This document shows, piece after piece, positions 53,691 to 64,000 of a DNA stretch of 64,000 nt; positions within the stretch are counted from its first letter, which is position 1, and every line of letters begins with the position of its first letter. The notes beneath the pieces were generated by a model. That model was not told the DNA's origin. It did no database searches and saw nothing but the letters and a program-made list of their open reading frames with translations. Origin of the DNA: Podocnemis expansa (Eukaryota; Chordata; Testudines; Podocnemididae); assembly GCA_007922195.1 (NCBI GenBank), contig ML682024.1, forward strand, positions 8,087,010 through 8,151,009, written 5' to 3'. The translations under genes were made by a program, and so were the position numbers.

Positions 53691-54264
53691 GATACTGAAA
53701 CATTTCCACTCTTAAGGACACTGTGTTCATTGTTATTTTCCACTGAGTTCTGGCAATCTTGGCTTTCTGTGCTCAATAATTCTACAATCACCACATGTTT
53801 ATGGGGGGGAGGGAGAATAAAAAATGCTTCCCCCTTCCTGACAAAACAGTGCCATGGGCCTGTCTCCTCTTTATCTCTGCTCCTCCCCCAGGAGTGCAGG
53901 GGTCTTTGTCCATGGGAATTCAGACACTCATCCCACCATGGAAGGCAAATGACAATTCCCATACTCTGTTGCTCCCCACCCTGCCGAGGGAAGCCAGGAC
54001 AATAGGGGTGTGACTAGGTTGTGCTGTTTAAAGTGCTCTTTGAAAAGAAAAGCCAGACCAGCCCCCTAGCACTGTGCAGAGACTGGGATGATAAGTGGGG
54101 GAGGGGCAGAAAGATAAATAAATTTGTTGATCTTTCAAAATGCTACAGCACTCCTTTTTTGTGATATCTGGAATGGTGTGAACCCCCTCCAAGTGAACCT
54201 TCATTTATGCTGTTATACTAAAGCTGTTCTCTCCTAACTGAGTAAGGAAACACCTCTATGCTCA
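53691..54264. other. Unassigned stretch
   Basis: No exon or repeat recognised; the open frames on both strands at 53603-54013 lack features. Confidence 0.3.
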
Positions 54265-54500
54265 AACAATGAGTCCTGTGGCACTTTTAAAGACTAACAA
54301 ATTTATTTATTGCATGAGCTTTCCTGGGAGAAAATCCCACTTTGTTAAATGCTTGGAAGACGGGGGAACTTACAGCATGGGAGGAAAATAAATGCAAGGA
54401 AGTGTAAGTCATGGGATCAGGTCAGACTGTTACAGCAAATCAAAGCTGTTGTAAAGAATCAAACACTGGGAAACAGCATATAGAGGAAGAAGAGGTCAAA
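54265..54500 (+). repeat. R1 interspersed repeat
   Basis: AATGAGTCCTGTGGCACTTT, AAAGACTAACAAATTTATTT, TGAGCTTTCCTGGGAGAAAA and GGGGGAACTTACAGCATGGG match the long R1 copy at 5718. Confidence 0.7.
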
Positions 54501-55489
54501 TTACCTGTTGTAATGGCGGGGGGGGGGGAACCATTTACATTCAAATCTGCCATGCCATGAGATGGATAACATTGGTGCCTGGAGTACTTGCTCCTCAGGA
54601 CTCCAGACTGAGCCATGTCCCCAAAGCCTGAAGAAGCTTTCAGGGCTGCAGGGGTCTGTTCTTAAGTGGAAATAGGAGAATTAGATGGCAGCTCCCCAAA
54701 ACCCCTTGTTCTACAAGGGGTCTGAATGCAAGAAGGCACTAGTGTATATGGGAGCTTCCTTAATTATCAATGGAAATTCACTGCTCCAAAACTTTGTTAT
54801 TGCAGAGTTAAGTGTGAGCAGCAGGGCCTGTGTTCTTCCAAATGGCAAGTGCCCCTCAATTTATGGGCTTAATAGAGGGGTACCTGGGTCAAGTTTAATA
54901 GCCTGTAGTGTGCAGGAGCTCAGATGATCAGATGGTTTCTTCTGACTTTAAACTCAGTGGTCCCTATTCTCAGAGACTGAAATCAATGGCAATTAAAATA
55001 CCTTTGAAGGTCGAGGCCTGTGAAACCATGGGGTCCAGGATAGACACAGCTGTGGTAAAACACCCTGAAGCCCAAGAAGTGCAAATCTGTTTGCTGTCAG
55101 TGACCCACAGCTTGAGTTCTGCCCTCTTTGAGTGACACCCCAGCCTTCCTCAGAGACATCACAGTCCTCTACCCTTCCAGGTGACTTGCAAGACTCAGAG
55201 ACAAAACCTCAGGCAGTTCCCCAAGAGCCCTTTTTAACCCACTCACTCCACTCCCTGCTGTATCCGATTTACAGTTAGCTTCCCTGACATGCTGTCATCT
55301 GGGGAAGGCTGCAGAAGGCCCTGCCTATATCTGCCACCTTCCAGCAAACTACTCCCCTGCACAGCACTTCCTTTCTGTTTGCCTACACAGTTCTAGCTGA
55401 ATCCCCCCCACTGAACCTCCACTCAGTTAACTGACCTCCCCTCCCAACTGCCTGTCTAATGAAGTCCCCCAGTAAATAGATGTTGGTGG
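54501..55489. other. Unassigned stretch
   Basis: No repeat or exon recognised. Confidence 0.3.
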
Positions 55490-55930
55490 AAAGGGTTGCC
55501 CTCCCCTGTACCTTTTCCAGTTCTAATATATCATTTTTGAGATGGGGCAACCAGATCTTCAAACAGTACTCTACAAGGTGGGCATACCATGGATTTTTTT
55601 ATACAGTGGCATTATGATATTTTCCATCTTATTATCTATCCCTTTCCTAATAGAGCCTATAATTTAGTTTTCTTTTTTGACTACCACTGAACAAAAACTG
55701 GATGTTTCCAGAGAACTACCCATGATGACTCCAAGATCTCTTTCTTGAGTGGCAACAGCTAATTTAGACCCCCATCGTGTGGTTTTTATAGTTAGGATTC
55801 TATTTTCCAACATGCATTTCTTTGAATTTGTCACCATTCCATTTCACCTGCCATTTGTTGCCCAGTCAGTCACCTAGTTTTGTGAGATCCCCTAGGAATC
55901 CCCTCTATCTCTATTTACCCCTCTATTTAC
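55490..55930 (-). pseudogene. CR1 LINE reverse-transcriptase tail
   Basis: On the minus strand the text reads like the C-terminal part of CR1 ORF2: LGDWATNGR-type, GSKLAVATQERDLGV, KKENKL, then CCATGGTATGCCCACC and CTGGTTGCCCCATCTCAAAA, which leads into the CR1 3' region. Stops and frameshifts make it a dead copy. Confidence 0.75.
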
Positions 55931-55944
55931 CTGTTTCCCCCTGT

Positions 55945-56180
55945 GAGAAAGGTGGGTTACTTACCAGTAACCATCCTTTGATATAGGCTGCTCGGATTCA
56001 TTCCGTATTAGGGGTCTCCGTGCCGCAGCGCAGGATTGGTCGGAACTTTTTGCCCTAGCTTGTCAGAAGGCAGGCGGCCACTGCCCCCGCGTCACCCAGT
56101 GGCTATATATGTGGCTGCCACCCGGGCCTCTCCCCAGTTCCTAGGAGTCACCAACTCCAAATGCGGGGACGGGGGGGGGG
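55945..56180 (-). repeat. Right inverted terminal repeat of copy F
   Basis: GCAGCGCAGGATTGGTCGGA and TTTTTGCCCTAGCTTGTCAG on the plus strand pair with the left repeat at about 61430-61500 (CCAACCAATTGTGCACTGCG). Confidence 0.85.
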
Positions 56181-56184
56181 GTTC

Positions 56185-56285
56185 TGAATGAATCCGAGCA
56201 GCCCATCTAGAAGAAGGACGGTTACAGGTAAGTAACTCATCATTTTTCTTCAAGCGCTGCTCAGATACATTCAGTAATAGGTGAC
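56185..56285 (-). repeat. Internal complementary region of copy F
   Basis: CTGAATGAATCCGAGCAGCC and GGTTACAGGTAAGTAAC mirror the right end, and TTTTTCTTCAAGCGCTGCTC with ATTCAGTAATAGGTG mirrors the left end. The order equals the two ends joined. Confidence 0.88.
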
Positions 56286-56289
56286 TGCT

Positions 56290-59200
56290 AGCCATGCTGA
56301 TGGATGGCAGGCGGAGTTGGCTCTTCCGCCTTCAGCACAGCATATCTCCAACATGGGTGGTTGTCCAACAAGCAAGGTCCTCGAGGAGCCTAAGGAATTG
56401 ATGTAAGGACCCTGATCCAGGCAAGGGTAGCCTGGGATTGTAGGACCTAACCCAGTGGAGAGAAGTAGGCCCAGTTTGTCTGAGCACCAATTGGTGTGCG
56501 TGAACAGGACGGCCTGAGGTCACCCTACGCATAAATGTGGTACCAATGCATGGTGGCTATGGTCAAGGAATGTGTCTCTAATTGCTCTACCAGAGAGGGT
56601 ATTGGCAGAGGCGTGTGGAGGCCAAAGGATTTAGTGTTCTGGCAGCAACACGTGTTGGTGTAATTCCTATGAGGGAGTTCACAAGGCCTTAGGATTGCCA
56701 GGCTGGCAGTGATGGTTACTGACACTGCAAGAAACAGTGGAAGGGAGGTAGAACATCTTTCCCTCAGTCTGGCAGTGTAAACTACATGCAGGCCATGGGC
56801 CAGATGAGTGTGACAATCTGGCGCACTCGGTGTCCTGCAGGAGGGATGGGCTACCAGGAGTGGGTGGGAGGATCTAGGAGAGTTTACTTTGTCCTACTTT
56901 AAGGAGGAACGCGAAAGACCAAAGGCGACAGCTCACGATTTCATACAGCACACTTATATGTGATGCACTCGGAGAGGCATTGGGAAAGCCAGATGCTTGA
57001 CTCACCCTATGGCACTATATAAGATAGACATAGGTGGGACTTCCTACAGTCCTGAAGAGTATACCCCAGGCCTATGTGAACTTACTGATGACACTGTGAA
57101 GGTCCCTTTTTGAGGCGGGGTGTCAGCATCCATAACCCTGCAAAGACACAAGGAAATGGTATTATTGCTATTTGCCTTTTTTTTTTTTTTTTTTTTTTTT
57201 TACTATTTGGATTCAGAAGCTGCCAAATGGCCGAAGGAATATAAGGGGCGAGGAGATGATTGCAATAAAAGCAATGCCCGAGGGGTAGGCTCATGAGCCC
57301 CAAGAGCCCCAGATGCTTGTCCCCACAGCCTGCGGCACCAAATTCACTCTGGCCTACGTGACCTCCTACTGCTGGGAAGGACCCAGCTCTGATATGGCAC
57401 TAACCTTAAGCCTGGTGACACACAGGGGTGTGTATCAGGTTCGAGGCTCCCAGTGAGAAGGGGTCATGGGTGAGAATCAGGATGTATGAGAGAAGGAAGG
57501 AGGCTCCTCTGAAAGGAGCAGAGGGAGGGTGAGCCACACCAATGGGGCACATCCGGCTGTCTCCCTTTAAGACACTTGCGGATTATCTGATGTGTCCTCT
57601 ACGAATATGCTATCATTATTACTAGATCTTACCTGGGAAGGTGAATTCTATCAAGGGTCAGCTAGTTCCCGAATTCCCAGTTGCTGATTGGAATTTTGGG
57701 GTGGGTTTAATGTTAGCTCTATCGAGTGAGAAAAACCTCTAGTAGTCACTTAGGACAGAAGTATAATATGCCAAGTTGTGACCACTAAGGCTAGAAGATC
57801 TTCGGATCATGATGAGGAAGAAGGAGCTATACTCGCAGGACTCCTGAGCGAGAGTCTCCCGGAGCGCGGCGGGGATAACCATGGCGCTATGGCCGTCCCT
57901 GGAAGGTAAGCTACATGAGAGGCACCGCTGGATAAAACTCTGGGAAACGATGATTGGGCCCAGGCTTGTACCTCACCTGCAGAAATCATCTCCAAACCAT
58001 CCCAGTGGGACTGAGCAGTGACTGTGGGTGTAGCGAGGAAGGCAGAGGGATGAGTTTCTCCACCTTTGATCGAATGGCAAAGGGGTGGGATCTGGTTGGT
58101 ATTATTATTATGTCATCTCCTCAGGTTCTCCATGACCTGAGGATCTCCTCATTTAAGTGGAAGGAAGTGGCCACCTTAGAGAAAGAAAAAGAGAAAGGGG
58201 AGTGGCACGGGTCCACTTTGTCAGGGGCAAAACCCCTTATACGGGGGTCTGACTTCAGGGCACGTCCTTGGTATCAGTGATCAATGAGCCAGGAGGAAGT
58301 GATTCATTGTTCGTTAATGTAGCCTCTTTCCCGTACGGGGAAAGAAAGAGTAGAGTAAATGAGGTGGAGGCTCCAGCTAGTGCGACCTCTCTCAAGTGTG
58401 CTCACCCAAGCTGTGGACCAGCTGATGGTAGTAAGTACTGGAGGGTTCATCTCCCCTATGGAAACCACGAGCGATTGGCCAAACGCTTGTGCCTGGTGGC
58501 CGAGCTCTGACATTTGCGTCCGGTACTTGGCAGGTGGGGACAGTTTGCCTACTCCATGAGTTCAGGAGGGGTTGGAGTATCCCTGAGTTGGAAGCATATA
58601 CCTTAGAACCTTGAATGGGGGTCAATTGAAAGTAAGCTATATTTGAGCACCAGCTAATTGCTGCTGGTGACATAGGAGAAGGATTGGTTAGGGCAGCATA
58701 TAAGAAAGGGTGGAGGGCTCCCCCCCCGCCTTGCGGATAGGGAAGCGAGCGCCTTCTGTGGAGAGGGGAGTGAAGAGCTGACGAAGGGTCTCCCAAACAT
58801 CTGTTTAGAAAGATAGGATGATAAGACCTTGGCCACGGGAAATATGCATGAACGTAGCTCCCCGGTATGGGAATGGTACCCATAGGGAAAAACCCTGTTT
58901 AGTTGAGAGTGGGTATAGGTGAGGCAGTACACTCTTCGATGTTTGGAGTGTGCTCCATGAATGCCTTATGTGTCGCAGAGAAGGCAAGGGAGGTGCTGCA
59001 CGAGGAAGCGGAGAGGGGGGACTTTCCCCTTGGCGGAGTGTCAGGTACAAGGATGTGGTAGCCCTTGGGAGTCAGAACTGTTAGCCAGGGATTGCCTGAG
59101 CGGGTTCAGGCCACAGGCCTCCATTCTGTCTGCTATGGTAGTAGTGGAGGCTTGGATAACCAGAAGGTCGAGTTCTCTCGGTTATTGGAAATATTAGGAT

Positions 59201-59570
59201 CAATAAAGAGGGTATAAATATGGGGTTAAAACTTGGTCCTACCTGAAAGAAGGAGGCTGCTTTAACCTTGAACCACCCACTCTCAGAGAAAGAGAGAGAG
59301 AGGGGAGGGCTGTCTGTCAACTCGTAGGAAGGGTCCCAAGTCAGTGGACATTCCATGGCAGGGGTTTTGGGGGAGGTGACTGGCAACCAGTCTGGCTGGT
59401 TATAACCAGTACCACTGATTAGCAGGTTGGGACCCCTCCCCGGAGTTGTGGGGGAGGGACTTTGATGGGAAGGTCCCCCAACTGGATTTCAAACTGAAGT
59501 TGTGGTGGTGAGGATTAAATCCTCACCAGCAGCTGCTACGGAAGGAAAGCGGGGGGGTCAGTTTACTGCC
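56290..59570 (-). other. Filler of copy F, no recognised protein
   Basis: About 3.3 kb where other copies carry RT, RNase H and recombinase. None of their motifs was seen on either strand. It has a poly-T run (poly-A on the element strand) at 57177-57200, and scattered short frames, for example 163 codons at 58392-58883 on the minus strand with no features. The last 80 bases before the complementary region resemble the 3' untranslated text of D in spacing. It could be captured sequence or very old decay. Confidence 0.5.
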
Positions 59571-59575
59571 AGGCC

Positions 59576-61200
59576 TTATGGGGCTGGAGGATGTGGAAGA
59601 TGCCCCACTGGAAGAAGGCCCAGATATTTTAACTCCCCCCGGGGGTCACGAGCAGTACCCAACATGGCAGAGGTCTCTGGTGCGAAGAGGGCATCACCAC
59701 CAAAAGGCAGATCAAGGGCCACCTGTTGGGAAGCCGGGGGCACTCTAGCTTCCCGTAGCCATGCTGCCTGGCACAAGGTTACAGCCGAAGCCATAGTGTG
59801 GGCCACTGTATCCACTGCCTCCCAGGCCAACAGGAGGAGGTCCTGGGAGGCTATTTTAGCCTCCTCCAGGAAGGCATCATGCTCTTCCCTTGCCTCTAGT
59901 GGGAGTAGATGTCTAAATTTATTTATTGACTCCCAAACATCCAACATATATCTGCCCACCATGGCCTGGTTATTTGCAACACATAACTGGAAGGTTGAGG
60001 AGGAGTATACCTTCTGGCCCAGTAACTCTAACTCCTTTGCATCCCTTGATGTCGGGAGGGGATCACGAGGAGCCTGCCCCAGCCCTAAGGCTGTCTCTAC
60101 CACCGCTTGAGGTGGGGCTGCATGATGGATGAGTGAGGGGAACTCTGGCCCCGGAACTCAGTATTTGAGGCTCACCGTGTCTGAAACTGGTGAGATGGAG
60201 CCTGGGTTCTGCCAGTGGGATGAAGCTAAGTCCCAAACGCTGAGGTGGAGGGAGACCATGACCGGTTCTGCTGAAGAGAACATTGGCCCAAATAAGGTGT
60301 CAGAGGACTGGACCTGCATACTCATGTGGGCTGAGACATGGTGCAGGAGATCAAAATGTGCTGATAGGTCCCCCGTGTAAGAGCAAGGCACCGGGTTTAG
60401 CGCCCTGACCGGTGCTGAGTGGGATGGTACTGACATGGGTGTGGTGGTCTCTTGTGGGGACTGTTCATGGGGATGGTACCGAAAAGGCGACGGGGCCGTT
60501 TGGAGCCCTTTGAGGCCCTTCCTCTGGGATGAGAGAGGGGGAAGCATCTCGGGACAGTCCCGGGGACAGCAGGGTGATATGACTCTGAGGAGATGGCTCA
60601 ACGGTGCCAGGGCTCAAGGAGGTACTGGGCTCTGGTGTCAGGGAGCCCGGCCCCGACAGTGGAGAAGGCATACAGTGCCATTTACGCTGTGCCCAGACCT
60701 TCAAAATGAAGGGTGGTTTTCCCTTTCTAGTGGGCACCAGTGAGGGAGGTGTAGGCAGTAAGAGGAGCGCCCTTGCTGCCTTGACTGTCTCCAGGGTTGT
60801 CGGAATCTGCACCGTCCCTGCCCGGTCCTATGGGGAGTCCTGTGTTGAAGGCACAGAGTGGTGCTGGCGCCATGGTACCGATATCAGTACTGAGCTGCTC
60901 CTGTGGCCCCTATCGGCATGGTGCTGGAGGGGCTCCAGTGCCCAGCTGGCACACGGTGCCGCAAGAGACCCCGAGGCCTCAGGGGAAGAGTGCTGAGCCT
61001 GCTCAGAGGCCAGGGCATGGCGCCTTTGCTCCCTGTCCTTGATTGTCCTTGGTTTAAAGGACAGGCAAATAGAGCGGGTGGTGACCATATGGCTTTCGCC
61101 CAGGCACCAAAGGCACTTCTCATGGGGATCATCCCACGTGAAGGCCTTGCTGCATTCAGTGCAGGGTTTAAACCCTGACATGGCGGATGGCGCATGAGCA
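59576..61200 (-). pseudogene. Gag of DIRS copy F
   Basis: On the minus strand the start is MSGFKPCTECSKAFTWDDP, then KCLWCLGESHMVTTRSICLS and FKPRTIKDREQRRHAL (61186 downward). The middle has LETVKAARALLLLPTPPSLV. The C-terminal domain, 175 codons open at 59576-60103, has SRDAKELELLGQKVYSSSTF, NNQAMVGRYMLDVWESINKF and LLLLAWEAVDTVAHTMASAV. It is frameshifted in the middle only, so it is better kept than Gag in C or D. Confidence 0.78.
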
Positions 61201-61559
61201 TGATGTCGATGTTCTGGATCGAGAGGGGGAACCTTTCTTGATGGAACTCGATCCACAAATAGGTGCTCCCAGTTGAGCAAAAGGCTCATAAAGTAGAACA
61301 AAGGACAGGCTGCTTGCAAAGTGCAAGCAGTGGGCAGTTCCACAACCAATGCTAAGGCAGAAGAAATGAAACTGAGGAGGGGCCAGGCAGTGGCCATATA
61401 TATAGCCATGGGCTTGCATGGGGGGTGGTGGCTGCCTGCCTTCTTCTGACTGGCTAAGATAAAAAGTTCCAACCAATTGTGCACTGCGGCACGGAGGCAC
61501 CTATTACTGAATGGATCCAAGCAGCGCTCAAAGAAGAACTGTCTTTGTTTCCTTTCTTT

Positions 61560-61762
61560 AACCATGTACATGCCACAGTGCACAGTCATTCAGAAAGCTT
61601 TTTACCCTTAGTCTGTCCCCACGGAGTTGGCATCCAACATCTCCTTGAGTCTGGCACTCACGTTGTGGTATGTAGGTGGTAATGACCTTGCCTGACTTCA
61701 GTTTCTTCTTTCCGTCTGAGTGATGGTCCTGGAACTGCTCTACTCCTTATGATTTGCACCTG
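61560..61762 (+). repeat. DIRS fragment I: left terminal repeat
   Basis: CCACAGTGCACAGTCATTCA, GAAAGCTTTTTACCCTTAGT and TGATGGTCCTGGAACTGCTC match the left end and leader of copies A and C. It stops at TTTGCACCTG where copy G begins. Confidence 0.75.
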
Positions 61763-62215
61763 TTCTTCTTTGAGTGCAGCTCACATCATTCAGTTTTAGG
61801 TGTCTCTGTGCTGCAGTGCACAATTGGCCAGAAGCATTTCACCCTAGCCTGTCAGACCAATGTTGGAGGCCAACACCCCCTCTGGCCACTACTGCAGCTA
61901 CATATAGATGGCCCAAACCCTGGTCCCCCTCTGTTCCTTTTTCTGCCCTCAGCAATGGTTACAGAACAGCCCTCTCCTTGCAGTTACTGCAACTGCCTGT
62001 CTATTCTGATAAGTTTATGAGTCACCCATTCATGTTAGAAGACCTATTCGTGGACATCATTCCACCGTGGACCAGTGCTCCTACTGAGCCTTCACAGCCA
62101 GAGCTGGAACACTGCTCCTGATTGTTGCCTGCCATGCCAGGGTTCAAGCCCTGCATGAGTTGTGGCAAGGCCTTCCTGAGGGATGATCCCCATGAGAAGT
62201 ACCTAAAATGCTTTA
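61763..62215 (+). mobile_element. DIRS fragment G: left end and Gag start
   Basis: It begins TTCTTCTTTGAGTGCAGCTC, carries the terminal repeat (TGCAGTGCACAATTGGCCAG) and a Gag start at 62134 (MPGFKPCMSCGKAFLRDDP, HEKYLKCFN). DIRS similarity ends at about 62215. Confidence 0.8.
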
Positions 62216-62919
62216 ATGTGACCCGGGCCTCCTGGGATAACCTTCTGAATATGCCAAATCAGGGCAAGCTGCAAAACCAGGGGCCAAACCCCCAAACCAC
62301 TGATGGGTGGTAGTTAAACCACTCTCCCAGTCAGTAACAAAACATGCTCCTAATTCCCCTACTCTGGGCATCACTGAGCAAAACAAAGCAGAAGCAGCCC
62401 CCTTACTGCACATCAGTTCCTATGGTCCACACTAGCCACTTGGTTTCTTTAAGAAATAGGTTCTCCTGACCCCAAAGGGCCAGCCACATTACTCAGAACA
62501 ATAGGGCTTGGATCTTACCCAAAATACCATGCTGCTAGCCAATCCTTTGGTAACTACAACTAAAGGTTTAAAATAAAAAGAAAACAAGCTACATATGAGA
62601 GATGTTAAAGGGTCAAAGTGAATCACATACATACAAATGATTTAGAGTCCATAGAAAACAAATCCTTGAAGATCCTGTGGTTTGCAGATTAGTCCCACTC
62701 CTCTGGTGTGCACCCAGCAGCAGCAGCAGCTGGGTGGGTCTCAGTCCTTTGTTCAGTCCCAGAAGAATAGTTCCAGAGGTAGGTGTTGGTTGCAGACAGA
62801 CGGGAGACTAAAGGCTAAAGACAAAATGGAGATGGGTCCCCTGCCTTTTGTCTCAGAGTCCTTGCCAGATCAAAATGGAGTTGGGTCACATGGTCAGTCT
62901 AGGTAACTGGTCAGACAGG
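62216..62919. other. Unrecognised piece between G and H
   Basis: It starts TGTGACCCGGG and ends TGGTCAGACA, so a TG...CA long terminal repeat is conceivable, but no partner or duplication is present. A GCAGCAGCAGCAGCTG run lies at 62718. Confidence 0.3.
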
Positions 62920-64000
62920 TTCGTCTTCGAGCGCTTCTCAGATGCATTCAGTAATAGGTGTCTCCGTGCCGGAGTGCCGAATTGGTCAGAAAAACTTTTG
63001 TCCTAGTCTGTCAGGAGAGGGTAGGTGGCCTCTGCCCCCCCCACGGCACCCAGTGGCTATAGATACGGCCACCTCCCAAACCCTCCCCGGTTCCATTTCT
63101 TCAGCCTTGCACGTCAAATCTGGAATGTCTGCTCCTTGTGAACGCAAGCAGCCTGTCTGTCTTTCTATGAGCTTTTTGCCTGATGGGGAGCACCTTTTCA
63201 TGGACATAGTTCCACCACAGGTATCCTCCACCTTGAGGCTGGAACATCAGAGATCATCCATCAACATGCCAGGGTTTAAACCCTGCCCCGAGTGCGGCAA
63301 GGCCTTTCCTTGGGACGATCCCCACGGGAAGTGCCTTGGGTGCTTAGGCAAAGACCACCTGGTCTCCACCTGTTGCCTTTGTATGTCTTTTAAACCTCAG
63401 ACAATCAGGGACAGGGAACAAAGGTGCCATGCCCTAGCCTCTGAACAGGCTCAGCACTCTTCACCTGAGGCTTTGGGTTCCCGCCTGGCGCAGAGAGCTG
63501 GCTCGGCACCGGAGCTGGCCTGGCACCGTGCTGTCAGTGGCTGTTGCAGAACGAGCTTGGTACTGACTCCAGTACCTTGGTACTGATGCAGCACCGCCAC
63601 CTCGGCCCCTCGGTATTGCTCAAGGTCACCCCCAGCGCTGCAGTCCCGGCACAGCCCAGTACTGTCGGTACAGGGCTCACCCTGGCACTGACCACAGTCA
63701 CCTCCAGCACCGCAGGCTCGTCATAGTCCGGTCCTGATGGTGCAGGGCCTGCCTCCCTGGTTAAGGGCTCACCACAGGCTCGTTTGGGGTTGCTCCCGAT
63801 AACGACAACCCCGGAGGCAGTGGAGACCGCTCGGGCACTCCTCCTGCTGCCCACACCACCCTCCCCAACACCGGTTAGGAGGGGAAACCGGCCTTCATAT
63901 CCAAGGCCTGGGTCCATTGCGGGCGATGCCGATTTCCCTCACCCCAAAGCCCTCCATCTTCAACTCCATTGTGCCCTGGTACCATAGAGCCATCCCCGTG
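62920..64000 (+). mobile_element. DIRS-like copy H, 5' part (runs off window)
   Basis: The left end TTCGTCTTCGAGCGCTTCTC is followed by the terminal repeat (GGAGTGCCGAATTGGTCAGA, TTTTGTCCTAGTCTGTCAGG) and Gag. The remaining element would lie right of the window. Confidence 0.85.
63265..64000 (+). pseudogene. Gag start of DIRS copy H (partial)
   Basis: From the ATG at 63265: MPGFKPCPECGKAFPWDDP, KCLGCLGKDHLVSTCCLCMS and FKPQTIRDREQRCHALASEQ. This is the cleanest Gag N-terminus of the window, open to 63586. Cysteines come as three CxxC-type pairs. Downstream a frame change leads to VETARALLLLPTPPSPTP (63810), as in copy F. Whether the complete copy is alive cannot be told from here. Confidence 0.75.

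Larger units (their letters stand above)
55945..61538 (-). mobile_element. DIRS-like copy F, gag plus unknown filler, complete ends
   Basis: F lies on the minus strand. The right end (55945-56180) starts GGTTACTTACCAGTAACC (55955-55972). The left end at 61538 reads TTCTTCTTTGAGCGCTGCTT on the minus strand. The internal complementary region is at 56185-56285. Gag is at about 59576-61200. Between 56290 and 59570 no RT, RNase H or recombinase can be recognised. It looks like a non-autonomous derivative. Confidence 0.82.

Noticed and set aside
62216..62919. Solo long terminal repeat of an endogenous retrovirus
   Set aside because: TG and CA edges alone are too weak; no target duplication, polyadenylation signal or related copy was seen in the window.
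1..64000. CRISPR arrays, bacterial genes, operons or phage modules
   Set aside because: No short regular repeats with unique spacers and no prokaryotic gene organisation; vertebrate repeats throughout.

Overview
The window is nuclear DNA of an amniote vertebrate, most likely a non-avian sauropsid (a turtle fits best, a crocodilian is possible). The reasons are MIR elements, CR1 LINE bodies and 3' ends, a SINE with a tRNA-Val head and a CR1 tail, hAT-type miniature transposons with 8-bp target duplications, exons of KRAB/C2H2 zinc-finger genes with consensus splice sites, and many DIRS-type tyrosine-recombinase retrotransposons. There are no operons or ribosome-binding sites, and no RNA gene except the SINE head. 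Nearly all long open frames are frameshifted transposon proteins.

Left part (1-26.8 kb): host sequence with old repeats. A KRAB zinc-finger gene runs leftwards (minus strand): a CpG-rich promoter and probable exon 1 near 3.44-3.56 kb, a 127-bp KRAB-A exon at 2851-2977, and the 5' part of the finger exon at 1-273, which leaves the window before the fingers. A second zinc-finger gene runs rightwards: a CpG island at about 10.0-10.3 kb and a seven-finger exon at 13.38-14.16 kb whose recognition helices are almost all alike. Around these lie a 331-bp C-rich tandem repeat, a 65-bp minisatellite on both sides of the finger exon, CR1 and MIR fragments, and a nested pair of hAT-like MITEs. From 17 to 26.8 kb there are only two weak candidate exons and GC-rich degenerate repeats.

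Right part (26.8-64 kb): a graveyard of nine DIRS-like copies or fragments, here named A to I. A (27679-33897, plus) is the best preserved: inverted terminal repeats, gag, reverse transcriptase, RNase H, tyrosine recombinase and an internal complementary region that mirrors the joined ends. It sits inside B (minus), which kept only gag and its ends. C (34493-42115, plus) is full length but decayed and carries two hAT insertions. D (42432-49090, minus) is full length, rearranged and chimeric, and abuts E (49091-51480, minus), a gag-only remnant. After 4.4 kb of CR1, SINE and other repeats comes F (55945-61538, minus), with complete ends and gag but 3.2 kb of unrecognised sequence where the enzymes should be. 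I and G are 5' fragments nested in each other, and H (plus, from 62920) runs off the right edge.

How the parts work together: in an intact DIRS element, Gag packages the RNA, RT and RNase H copy it, the internal complementary region templates the missing ends to give a circle, and the tyrosine recombinase inserts the circle without a target duplication. No copy here encodes a complete set, but the DNA signals (terminal repeats, complementary regions and a shared dyad site) are well preserved and allow the mechanism to be read from sequence. All coordinates of repeat edges were judged by eye.
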